Of a stretch of 33,407 bases of DNA, positions 1 to 8,200 are shown piece after piece (the first letter of the stretch is position 1; each line of letters starts with the position of its first letter). The translations under genes were made by a program, and so were the position numbers. Where the stretch lies: IMG/VR virus record IMGVR_UViG_3300007516_000072, positions 1 to 33,407 of that record; one strand, written 5' to 3'. Source of the DNA: a virus. Under the pieces are notes generated by a model. That model saw only the letters and a list, made by a program, of their open reading frames with translations. It had not been told where the DNA came from and did no database searches.

Positions 1-2
1 AA

Positions 3-1067
3 TCTAGTGCTTCTATGAGAACTTGGAGTGACGGTCTTATCAAGTGGCCAAAGGACACCCAGAGGGCAACATACGGGGTTATGGAAGAGTTAAATAGCAT
101 GACTAGGCTTTGGGCTGATAATACTGACAAAATTCATATCTTAACGACTAAGACTGGAACAGCCTGGGAGGAAGTCAATGGGGTAATGGTCAATAAATTT
201 GGGCAAACGGGGAAGAGAATTGTGGATTCTTATGGAAAGACTGTCGCTATTCTAAATCATATGACAGGGGAGTATGAGGAGACTTCGGTTAGGTCATTCG
301 ATACCGCTGAGGACGCATTCAAGTTTATGAACGAAAATGGAATCGTACCAGGGACTGCCTTGTACGAGATTTACATTGGTAAGGTCAATGACCTTGGCGC
401 AGCGGTGACGAGGCTTCCAGGCGGCAAAAGGATACTTATCGACTTGGACACAGCTAGGGCATTAACAAAACTGAAAGCTCTGGATACTATTCTGAGGAAT
501 GGCGGAGGTCAGGGGTTAGGGGAAGGTGATATTAATATGCTCCAGTACGCCGGGGCGGCGGAGTATCTCGGAGGAGCTAAATATACCCAGTTTGGCGTGT
601 TCTGGCCAGATGGTCAAGGAGGATGGAGGCATGAAACTGAGCTTCCGATGCCAAATGCCGCTGGCGGATTGATCAAGAGCCAGAAAGATGGTATTATAGC
701 AAATATCGCCGAAGGTGGATATGATGAATACGTCATTACCACTGACCCCAAATATCGTGCATCAAACATCGGATTCCTTGCCGCTGCAGCCTCAAGGTTA
801 GGTCTTAAGATGGCTTCTGGCGCAGCAGTAAAAGCAAGTTCTCGAAGTGTCAGCATGGGGGCCACTGGTGGAATGAGATCGTCTAGTGGCGCCGGTGGCG
901 GCGGCGGGGACGTCTATGTTCATGTCGATACTTTCATCGGTGAAGAGAAATGGTTCGAAGAATTGTCAAAGAAATACAATATGAAAACTACACCAAGAAA
1001 TCGTAAAATTGCGGGACAACAGAGAAGAGTTGTTTCGGCTTATAACAACAACTGGGATGTCAAATGA
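3..1067 (+). CDS. tail tape measure protein, C-terminal part (5' end outside window)
   Basis: The reading frame is open to the left edge of the window, so only the C-terminal ~350 residues are seen; the ATG at 15 is probably internal. The tape measure protein sets tail length in siphoviruses and lies inside the tail tube. The region around residues 225-240 (motif IANIAEGGYDEYVI, counted from the ATG at 15) resembles the segment near the C-terminus of many actinophage tape measure proteins. A Gly/Ser-rich linker (GAGGGGG) follows, then a C-terminal block with DTFIGEEKWFEEL, also usual for these proteins. It is followed with a 4-base overlap by a small tail gene and then a very large tail protein, the normal order downstream of a tape measure gene. 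The coiled-coil bulk of the protein must lie upstream. The family call rests on these motifs and on position; no search was possible. Confidence 0.72.
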   Translation, partial: SSASMRTWSDGLIKWPKDTQRATYGVMEELNSMTRLWADNTDKIHILTTKTGTAWEEVNGVMVNKFGQTGKRIVDSYGKTVAILNHMTGEYEETSVRSFDTAEDAFKFMNENGIVPGTALYEIYIGKVNDLGAAVTRLPGGKRILIDLDTARALTKLKALDTILRNGGGQGLGEGDINMLQYAGAAEYLGGAKYTQFGVFWPDGQGGWRHETELPMPNAAGGLIKSQKDGIIANIAEGGYDEYVITTDPKYRASNIGFLAAAASRLGLKMASGAAVKASSRSVSMGATGGMRSSSGAGGGGGDVYVHVDTFIGEEKWFEELSKKYNMKTTPRNRKIAGQQRRVVSAYNNNWDVK

Positions 1068-1480
1068 GTTCAGGAAATTCTTTATTCTTCCCCGCCGCAA
1101 TTTGGATAGACAATGTCCAGCTGACGGACGAAGGCCGCTCTCCCGTCTCTCGCACTCGTGATGAGCGCTCTGTGAGTACCGAACTTGCTAACGGAACCAG
1201 GAAGCGCTATATAAAGTCAGTGAAGCATACTTTCTCTACAGGATGGTCATTTTTGCCTGACGATAGCACTCGGACTATTGACGGCTATGCCACTCGCGAT
1301 ACGCTGGTTAAACTGATCGGTGACTCTGGGGACAGCCACACTTTGAGGTTTTTCTATAAAAATGGAGCATATGAGGAATTTATTGTGTTTGTTTCAGATT
1401 ACAAAGAAGATCTTATTAAGCGAGATCCCGCATCAGGAGTGTTTATTTGGAGCGTAGAGGTCTCCTTTGAGGAATCATGA
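1064..1480 (+). CDS. small tail protein (distal-tail-like position)
   Basis: 138 residues. The ATG overlaps the stop of the tape measure gene (ATGA), suggesting translational coupling. The protein has alternating short hydrophobic and charged segments that look beta-rich, and no signal peptide or membrane segment. It begins MSSGNSLFFPAAIWIDNVQL and ends with an acidic VEVSFEES. In siphoviruses the gene after the tape measure usually encodes a distal tail or minor tail protein joining tube and tip, and I infer that role from position only. No catalytic motif is visible. The last codons overlap an extended -10 promoter-like element (1478-1486) for the next gene. Confidence 0.6.
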   Translation: MSSGNSLFFPAAIWIDNVQLTDEGRSPVSRTRDERSVSTELANGTRKRYIKSVKHTFSTGWSFLPDDSTRTIDGYATRDTLVKLIGDSGDSHTLRFFYKNGAYEEFIVFVSDYKEDLIKRDPASGVFIWSVEVSFEES

Positions 1481-1486
1481 TATAAT
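1478..1486 (+). promoter_or_regulatory. extended -10 promoter element (TGA-TATAAT)
   Basis: TGATATAAT overlaps the stop codon of the small tail gene, 33 bases ahead of the ATG of the 1888-residue tail protein. No -35 hexamer is seen at 16-18 bases upstream. An extended TGN before the -10 can substitute for a -35. It is one of a set of identical elements in this window. The predicted transcript would start near 1493. Confidence 0.5.
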
Positions 1487-1519
1487 GGGTTACATGAGAA
1501 CGACAATTAAGGAAAGAAC

Positions 1520-4500
1520 ATGATTCCAATATCGGAAGCTCTCCGAAAAGAATTAAATAACGATTCTCAATCTGTGCTGCCAAAAGTAAAAGCGTGGATG
1601 TCTGATATGAGATACATGACGAATCTAAAGGTCTCTACTTCAAGTCATTCTTATGGGAAACAAATTTTAGATAGAAAGCCTCTTTTGTATCTTCCCTTCG
1701 AGGATGCTTACGAGAGGGCTCTTTCTGTTACCGCTGTCGCTACAATTTCTATTGCTGCCGCAGCGGTTGTCTCTACTGGCCCTGCCTTTCACGGTCTTCT
1801 TGCAGGCACGCCAGTTTCCTTTAGTACAACAGGAGCTTTGCCTTCTGGCATTGTTGCTGGCAAAATATATTACGTTCAGCGCCCTTTTTTGACAGGGTTT
1901 TATTTGAATACCCAACGATGGGCCGCGTTAGAGAATTCGTCTATAAGCAGGGTGGCTACGGGAAGTCCTCAATCTGGAGTCCATTCTTATATTGTCTACA
2001 AGGCTAGGTCTAAAGACATCGGCTCTAATTCTTTCAATTTTTCTTATGGAAAATATGAGGACAATAATTACGTTTGGTTTCCGGGGGTGAATGGTAGTTA
2101 CATTTCGACTCCTGATGCTGCTAATAATAGTTTTACTGGAAGTTTTTCTATTGTTGCAAAGTTGGATAACAGTTGGGGGAGTGGGGCACGTCAAACAATT
2201 ATTTCAAAATATGCCCCCACCGCATCTGCGGATTCGGCTAAGTCTTACACTTTCGACATTAACACTTCAGGATATCTTCGTCTTATGTTAAATAGTGGAG
2301 TCGGAGGAGTTGGCTCAGAGGTAGATTCTATATCCTCCAACCCTCTGACAACTTTTGGCACTGGCGGTGTCGGCTGGGTTGCTGTGTCTTGGAACTCCTC
2401 TACGAAGGTTGTCACTTTTTATACTTCACATGATGGAGTGAGTTGGGCTTGGAACGGAACTACGGCGAACTCAGTCATCTCCGTTAACAACAGCACTACT
2501 GCCGTAACTATTGGTTCAAGGTCGGATGGTATTCTAAATAAGCTTGCGTCTTCGCGTGTATACAAAATCAACTGTTACTCCGGTCTTATCTCTCTGTCTG
2601 GTACTACATTGGCTCTTCCATCTCCCAATCCCACCTTTTCATTTAACGCCTACGACTTTGCTAGCGGCGCATCCACGTCGGCAGTGACTACGGATAAGTA
2701 TGGCTTCGGTGCGGGGACCAGCACTTGGACAATACAAAATACAGGGAACTCGCCTGCCTACCCTGTTAAATCAAACTTTTCCGAAACCAAGACTGCCATA
2801 AATGAGGTTGATAAAATTTCAGGAAAGACTAAAGAGATCCTTATCAATGAAAGGCTAGAAGACACTTTTAATAGGGCCGACCAAGATACACCGGGATTCT
2901 TCTCTAGTAATAGTTTGTATTCTTGGGGGAAGAACAAGAAAAAGTGGGCTATTAGATCAAATAAGTTAAAGTATTTAGCCGGGATCTACGACAACGACCC
3001 CGGCTTTGTTTATTTGCGAACAAACTCTCTTGATCACTATGTTGACTTCAAGAGTGATGGAAAGCTTGGCTCTGCGACATTCGTAAGGTTCGTTGATGAA
3101 AAGAACTATATTTCAGTTGGCAATGGCAAGAATACAAATGCAAATGTCGATGCCATTGTCGATGGTGTCGTTCATAGAGTGGCATCTCTGAGCGGTGTCT
3201 TCGTTTCTAGTAAATATTACAGGATTAGAACTGAATATAATATGTACCATGTTTTCGACATGGGGGTGTCGATGCCGACCAAGGACTCTGCCGATGGAAC
3301 TTGGATGGGGTCAGGGTATTTTTATGATCCTATTTTTAGGACTGAGGACGCCAAGAGGGTTGGTCTAGGGTTCCATTATGCCAAATATAATCTTCCATCT
3401 GGATCGCAGGCTGAGATGAACGCTTCCTTTTTCGAGTTTGATTATTTCGCCGCCTACGGGTTCAACTATACTAGCGGGTCTTATAAGTTTGACGAGGAGA
3501 AGTACCTTTTTGCCTCAAAATATAACGGGAATACTGTAGGCCAGTTTGAAACTATTAACAGCGCTACTGATTTTACCTTGTCGTTCCTACTTAGGGACCC
3601 AATTTCTACTGGAATACCGCATGGCAGTCCAGACTTGGATGGGACAATATTCTGGCTTGGAAACTCAGCAAAGAAAACCGGGATTAGGGTAAATCGTAGA
3701 GACATAACTAGCGCCGGTCCTACGTACAGGTACACATTGGAGGCGCAGATATTCGCCGCAGATGGTGTCACATCTTACACTTTAACGTGGCCTTCTGGAA
3801 GTTTTGACCCTGGCACACTATATCATATTTCTATCATCAAAAGTGGTGCAAGGTTTTCGATGTATATCAATAATGTGGAAGTTACTTTCGCAACCCTCCC
3901 TTTGGGTTTCGCTATGAACAACGTCTCAGCGGCCGCTGATAACCCGCTAATTGGTATTGGAGCAGACCTTACCCAAGATGACCTTGGGGGAGGATATAGT
4001 TATCACTTTTTTAATGGTTGGATTTCTGAACTTGCGTTTTTTGGTTTTGCTTTTGATCAAGATGATAGGGATTCTCTTTACTATTCAATCGAGAATCTGG
4101 CGACATTGAGCACAGAAACTTGCGACATGTATTACGATGCGGAACGCGCGTTTGATGGAATCCAAGAAGAGACCTTCACATACGCTTTCACTAATATGCT
4201 TAGCAGGCATGGCAAGGTCATTAAGGCTAACAATCACGTATATTGTCCTGCTTCGTCTCCGAATCAGGAGGCCTTTGTCAAAATGGAGGGTAATTTTGGG
4301 TGGATGTCTAGGGTCAAGTCAGCATCAGATAAGTCTTTTAGTAGACCCGACTTTCTAAAAGCATCTTTCGATGCCATGAACTGTAACCGGGTCTTTGTTT
4401 CTACTGGATATTACGGTGGTCCAATAAAGGGATTCGATTACAGTATCGAAAAGGCAGATGGCTTTTTTATAACTGGCAGCACAAGTTTCGATACCATCGA

Positions 4501-7186
4501 TCCATCGTTTATATATATTGACCTTGACGACACTTACTCAATTGTCTCTATAAAGATCACTCCAACATCAACCCTTAACGCTCTCGATTATGCTCGCATT
4601 ATTACAATTAATCCCATCTGGGAAGTTGACTTAAGTGAGCTCGTTATTTCGTTCAATTTGGATAAGGTTCGAGACAATTTTGATTCGTCGCTCCCCATCG
4701 GGTCTACGGCTGCAAACAATGGCAGCATTGAGTTTGATAACACTGAAGTATTATTTAATAACTACGATCCTCTCTCGATTTACGGGGATTATATAAATCC
4801 TGATACCAAAATTTTTATTTCTCTTTCACACGATGTCTCTCAGGTTAGCGGGTCGGGGTATGAATCTGAAACTGTCGTTTTGGCTACAGAAATGTATGCT
4901 GATCAGTGGAGTCTAGATTCATCTTCTATGGTTGCATCTGTCACTATTCGTGATTACTCAAAGTTCCTTCAGGAGAAAACTGTCCAAGGGTATGTTGCTA
5001 GAGGCTTTTCTGCTAGCAAAGCTATTGCCGATCTTGCCTTGCATAGTGGTTTTCCGTTGAGAAAGATCGACTTTTTTGATAAATATCAGCAACAGGTCAC
5101 TGTTGATGAGCCGTTTGTGTATGTAAAGTTTAACGAGACTCAGCCAGATATCGACACAGCTGTCGCCCCCGGCGGATTAGGGCATACACATCATATCGAT
5201 GAGTACCAAAATATTCACTTAGCGGGGTTTTATTCGGGGCTTGAGTCAAACCCGACCGCTGATCTTGCCGGAACTTCGCTTCTTTATTCAGATTTCTACG
5301 AGGCTCAAGATATTGCGCAAAGGTCCATTGACGACCTTGCCATAAAAAGTTTTACTCCGTATTATAAGCAGGGGTCGGTTAAGGCTGAAAGTATCATCAC
5401 AGACGTAAAGACTGTCTTGTTCTCAGACCCAACTGGAAATTGGACCTCAGAAATAATTCACTGTCTGCAGTCAACAGATATATTTACAGATAGTTCGGCT
5501 ACGGCAACTGCACTTGGTGGGATTGTCCAAACGAGCATACTTGGCCCACCGTACTACAAAAGCTTTTGCTTACAGTATGTCTACTCTGTTAGCACCAATT
5601 CGTTGAAATATATACTCTGGTTTGACCCGGAGGGTCTGCCGATGCCGAGTATGGAAAGTTCAAGTTCCTTTAATCCACTTACCCCTAATCATATCTGCAT
5701 CACAAAGAATGTACTCGCTTCGACTATCGAGTATAAGATGTATATCAACAGCAATCTCGAAGCGATTTTGTCAACAAACAAAACAACAGGGCTTCCAGCT
5801 CTCCCAGCTGATCCTACTGATAAAAATTACTATACAGGCTTTTCGTCTAGCTTCCAAGCCTACGATGGGGTGGGGGTAGGCACGATTTCTGGGTTCGCTG
5901 ATAGTTACGTTTCGAACTTCGCATACTACGACTACGTCCTTCCTTATGTAAGAATAAAGAAGCATTTCGATTGCGCTTCGGTTTATGCTATGCCAACTTT
6001 TAATTACCTTTACGCCAAAGATTCCACATACTGGGATTCGATGTTGAACATTGCCACGGCAGATATGGGCATGTTCTATATAGATGAGTACGGGTTTCTC
6101 AAGTACGAATACAAAGATGTCCTTCATGATGGACTCCAGTCGAGATTCCAAAATAGTCAGTATTCTCTTTCGGATGACACAAACATAGTGTCGGGAGATC
6201 TAAACTCTGAGGTTCAAACAAACAAAGTCAAAGTAAAAATCAACAAGTCTAGCTTCAATGCTAGTGAGACACAGAACTTGTGGTCAGCTGAGAGCGGAGA
6301 GTCTCTGGCTGTGTCTGTCATCAAAGATATAGTCACTCCCTTTTCGACAAGCATTCGCCTGAAGAACGTTTCTGAACCACTTTGGTTACCTTCCGGGTAT
6401 ATCAAAATTAATGATGAGATCATAAAGTATGAAAGAAAAGTCAACAATTTCCTTCACGAATTGACGAGGGGAATGTTTGGAACTGAGGTTGGCTATCATA
6501 ATATTGAGGATAGAGCCAGGGAGGCTAGATTCTATAATATTACTTATTCTGACTCTCCAGCTGTTGTTGTGAATTATCCCTTTATCACACAGGATAGGTT
6601 CGAAAAGACCGTGGATGTAGACTATTTGGCGTCTAACGCTTTTTCGACTAAACTTCTCATTTCGGCAAGAGATCCGGGGCCAAGCGTCAAAACCCTCAAC
6701 GGAATTGACTACTATTACACAAACGGTCCCGCATATACAAATCTTGTCATTCTGAATGGAGACAGTCCCCTTACCGATGCCAATAACTACTTTGTGATTT
6801 CCGGAGTTTCAGCTGTCACTGAGGTAAGTAACGAGCTAATAACGGAGTATTCTGAAGAAGTTCGTGATAACATTAGAAAATATCAAATTAAGGAACTTGA
6901 AATTGACAATGAGTTCATTGGGAATAAGATTTACGCCAAGCAATTTGCTAAGCATATTCTTACATATTTCTCTGATCCTGTCAGGATTATAAATCTTGAT
7001 GTGATCGGTGTTCCGCATCTCCAACTTGGAGATCTTGTCACGGTGACATCCTTCAAGGCTTTGGGGATCAGTAATGTTAAATTTTGGGTGATACAGAATT
7101 CAATTTCGTATGACGGTGGTCTTCTGCAGAGTTTGGTTCTGCGTGAATATTCCAGCCCAGCCGCAAGACCAAAATTTATTTTATAG
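1520..7186 (+). CDS. giant minor tail protein with LamG-like modules (tail tip / receptor contact)
   Basis: 1888 residues, the largest uninterrupted gene here. The ATG at 1520 has AAGGAAAG seven bases or so upstream. I see at least three beta-rich segments resembling concanavalin A/LamG jelly-roll modules, at about residues 170-350, 655-850 and 1295-1475. Each has the 'sFtlsf...YHISIIKSG...FSMYINN' style of pattern typical of carbohydrate-binding LamG folds. The C-terminal ~400 residues (from about 1500) resemble a tail hub or baseplate protein, including IKINDEIIKYER and a late VPHLQLGDLVTVT segment. In actinophages, such large proteins right after the tape measure and distal tail genes sit at the tail tip. 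I infer a structural and host-surface binding role; no hydrolase catalytic motif was recognised. There is no frameshift or intein. Exact domain limits are estimates by eye. Confidence 0.7.
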   Translation: MIPISEALRKELNNDSQSVLPKVKAWMSDMRYMTNLKVSTSSHSYGKQILDRKPLLYLPFEDAYERALSVTAVATISIAAAAVVSTGPAFHGLLAGTPVSFSTTGALPSGIVAGKIYYVQRPFLTGFYLNTQRWAALENSSISRVATGSPQSGVHSYIVYKARSKDIGSNSFNFSYGKYEDNNYVWFPGVNGSYISTPDAANNSFTGSFSIVAKLDNSWGSGARQTIISKYAPTASADSAKSYTFDINTSGYLRLMLNSGVGGVGSEVDSISSNPLTTFGTGGVGWVAVSWNSSTKVVTFYTSHDGVSWAWNGTTANSVISVNNSTTAVTIGSRSDGILNKLASSRVYKINCYSGLISLSGTTLALPSPNPTFSFNAYDFASGASTSAVTTDKYGFGAGTSTWTIQNTGNSPAYPVKSNFSETKTAINEVDKISGKTKEILINERLEDTFNRADQDTPGFFSSNSLYSWGKNKKKWAIRSNKLKYLAGIYDNDPGFVYLRTNSLDHYVDFKSDGKLGSATFVRFVDEKNYISVGNGKNTNANVDAIVDGVVHRVASLSGVFVSSKYYRIRTEYNMYHVFDMGVSMPTKDSADGTWMGSGYFYDPIFRTEDAKRVGLGFHYAKYNLPSGSQAEMNASFFEFDYFAAYGFNYTSGSYKFDEEKYLFASKYNGNTVGQFETINSATDFTLSFLLRDPISTGIPHGSPDLDGTIFWLGNSAKKTGIRVNRRDITSAGPTYRYTLEAQIFAADGVTSYTLTWPSGSFDPGTLYHISIIKSGARFSMYINNVEVTFATLPLGFAMNNVSAAADNPLIGIGADLTQDDLGGGYSYHFFNGWISELAFFGFAFDQDDRDSLYYSIENLATLSTETCDMYYDAERAFDGIQEETFTYAFTNMLSRHGKVIKANNHVYCPASSPNQEAFVKMEGNFGWMSRVKSASDKSFSRPDFLKASFDAMNCNRVFVSTGYYGGPIKGFDYSIEKADGFFITGSTSFDTIDPSFIYIDLDDTYSIVSIKITPTSTLNALDYARIITINPIWEVDLSELVISFNLDKVRDNFDSSLPIGSTAANNGSIEFDNTEVLFNNYDPLSIYGDYINPDTKIFISLSHDVSQVSGSGYESETVVLATEMYADQWSLDSSSMVASVTIRDYSKFLQEKTVQGYVARGFSASKAIADLALHSGFPLRKIDFFDKYQQQVTVDEPFVYVKFNETQPDIDTAVAPGGLGHTHHIDEYQNIHLAGFYSGLESNPTADLAGTSLLYSDFYEAQDIAQRSIDDLAIKSFTPYYKQGSVKAESIITDVKTVLFSDPTGNWTSEIIHCLQSTDIFTDSSATATALGGIVQTSILGPPYYKSFCLQYVYSVSTNSLKYILWFDPEGLPMPSMESSSSFNPLTPNHICITKNVLASTIEYKMYINSNLEAILSTNKTTGLPALPADPTDKNYYTGFSSSFQAYDGVGVGTISGFADSYVSNFAYYDYVLPYVRIKKHFDCASVYAMPTFNYLYAKDSTYWDSMLNIATADMGMFYIDEYGFLKYEYKDVLHDGLQSRFQNSQYSLSDDTNIVSGDLNSEVQTNKVKVKINKSSFNASETQNLWSAESGESLAVSVIKDIVTPFSTSIRLKNVSEPLWLPSGYIKINDEIIKYERKVNNFLHELTRGMFGTEVGYHNIEDRAREARFYNITYSDSPAVVVNYPFITQDRFEKTVDVDYLASNAFSTKLLISARDPGPSVKTLNGIDYYYTNGPAYTNLVILNGDSPLTDANNYFVISGVSAVTEVSNELITEYSEEVRDNIRKYQIKELEIDNEFIGNKIYAKQFAKHILTYFSDPVRIINLDVIGVPHLQLGDLVTVTSFKALGISNVKFWVIQNSISYDGGLLQSLVLREYSSPAARPKFIL

Positions 7187-7202
7187 AAAAGGAGTGATTT
7201 AG

Positions 7203-7751
7203 ATGGGTGAATTTCAGTTTGTTCAATGGGGAGAGGGCGTTCCTGTTGACTATCAGCGGCTGAACGCAATGATGCTAAATGAGCAGCATTTGAAGGACTT
7301 GGTTGAGCCGTTACCTAGGGGTATTATTATGCACAAGACAATCGAAATTTTCTCTATTGACCCTAACGGCGGCCCCCAAAATATTACTGGCCTTGTAAAT
7401 TTAAATTTCACGACGGAACCGGGAAGACTGACATCGTTTGAGTTCCACCCTGGGATCATTGCACCTGACGTAGCGAATGGATTCGAAATTAGATATAAAA
7501 TTACAGTCACCGAGGCTGGAGGAAGCATCGTTGCGTCACCAGAAAATGGAGCTGCAGTAGTTAACGATTTCAGCAACCCCGGCGTTCCTCTTGTCTGGAT
7601 GTACCCCGAGGCACTTCCTGCTGGTACGCATAATGTGTCTGTCAATTTAGTCGCTAACGTCTCGTTCAATAGTATAACTGTGGGTAGGGATTTGTCACGA
7701 GTCCTCTTAATTGTGCGAGACGAAGGTGCCTACGTCTCCCCTCACACATGA
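7203..7751 (+). CDS. probable virion structural protein, beta-rich
   Basis: 182 residues with a good ribosome site (AAAAGGAG, 7188-7195) ahead of the ATG. The N-terminus (GEFQFVQWGEGVPVDYQRLN) resembles the start of small tail-fibre or tail-associated proteins, which often begin by naming a position on the tail. The remainder looks like a single beta-sandwich, with many alternating Val, Ile and Thr residues and no Cys. It lies directly after the giant tail protein and before an HNH gene, so I place it in the tail module. The stop overlaps the ATG of the HNH gene (ATGA). Its precise function is not recognised. Confidence 0.55.
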   Translation: MGEFQFVQWGEGVPVDYQRLNAMMLNEQHLKDLVEPLPRGIIMHKTIEIFSIDPNGGPQNITGLVNLNFTTEPGRLTSFEFHPGIIAPDVANGFEIRYKITVTEAGGSIVASPENGAAVVNDFSNPGVPLVWMYPEALPAGTHNVSVNLVANVSFNSITVGRDLSRVLLIVRDEGAYVSPHT

Positions 7752-8200
7752 GTTTAGCTTCTAGAAGGAATAGCGTCTCTTGGTTGGGAGCTAGGGAAGG
7801 TCTACAGAATCCAAATTTCAATGGTGGTCGATACATAGACGATAAAGGATACATCCGAATCCTTACCCCAAAACATCCTTCTAATAATAGCGGATATGTT
7901 TATGAGCACAGGCTTGTTGCTGAAAAACACTTGGGGCGCTTCCTTCAACAATGGGAGACGATCCACCACATCAACGAACTAAAACTGGATAATCGTTGGT
8001 CTAATTTTTATTTAACTACAGGCCCTGAACATACCACTTTGCATCGCGAGGGGAAAAAGCAAAGTAAAGAAAATAGAAAAAGCCAGAGTGAGCGTGGGAA
8101 ACAGCGAGCAAGAACTGGTAAGCGAATAAACGGCAAATTCGTAAAAATGTCCGAAAATTCTGCTATAATGGGGGACGACGAATTGGAGAATATTCCTTGA
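7748..8200 (+). CDS. HNH homing endonuclease
   Basis: 150 residues. The core around residues 30-100 fits the HNH family common in phages: GYIRILTPKHP, then YEHRLVAEKHLGR, then the metal-site region TIHHINELKLDNRWSNF, followed by LTTGPEHTTLHREG. The tandem His (HH) and the Asn of 'LDNRWSN' match the H-N pattern of the beta-beta-alpha metal fold. The C-terminal 50 residues are very basic (KKQSKENRKSQSERGKQRARTGKR) and probably bind DNA. Such enzymes nick or cut DNA and spread their own gene. The gene is free-standing between a tail gene and the metallophosphoesterase, overlapping both neighbours by 4 bases, so it does not look like an intron-borne copy. The promoter of the next gene lies within its 3' end. 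Confidence 0.85.
   Translation: MSLASRRNSVSWLGAREGLQNPNFNGGRYIDDKGYIRILTPKHPSNNSGYVYEHRLVAEKHLGRFLQQWETIHHINELKLDNRWSNFYLTTGPEHTTLHREGKKQSKENRKSQSERGKQRARTGKRINGKFVKMSENSAIMGDDELENIP
8161..8169 (+). promoter_or_regulatory. extended -10 promoter element (TGC-TATAAT)
   Basis: TGCTATAAT lies inside the last codons of the HNH gene, 27 bases ahead of the TTG start of the metallophosphoesterase. There is no clear -35. It matches the other TGN-TATAAT elements of the window, but its position in coding sequence makes chance more likely than for the intergenic copies. Confidence 0.38.
8185..8199 (+). promoter_or_regulatory. ribosome binding site fixing a TTG start
   Basis: GGAG at 8185-8188 lies eight bases before TTG at 8197-8199, which overlaps the HNH stop (TTGA). 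This spacing supports TTG as the start of the metallophosphoesterase. No ATG is available nearby in that frame. Confidence 0.6.

Noticed and set aside
5771-6151. 126-codon minus-strand frame inside the giant tail gene
   Set aside because: It has no ribosome site or protein pattern and lies wholly within a well-supported coding gene.
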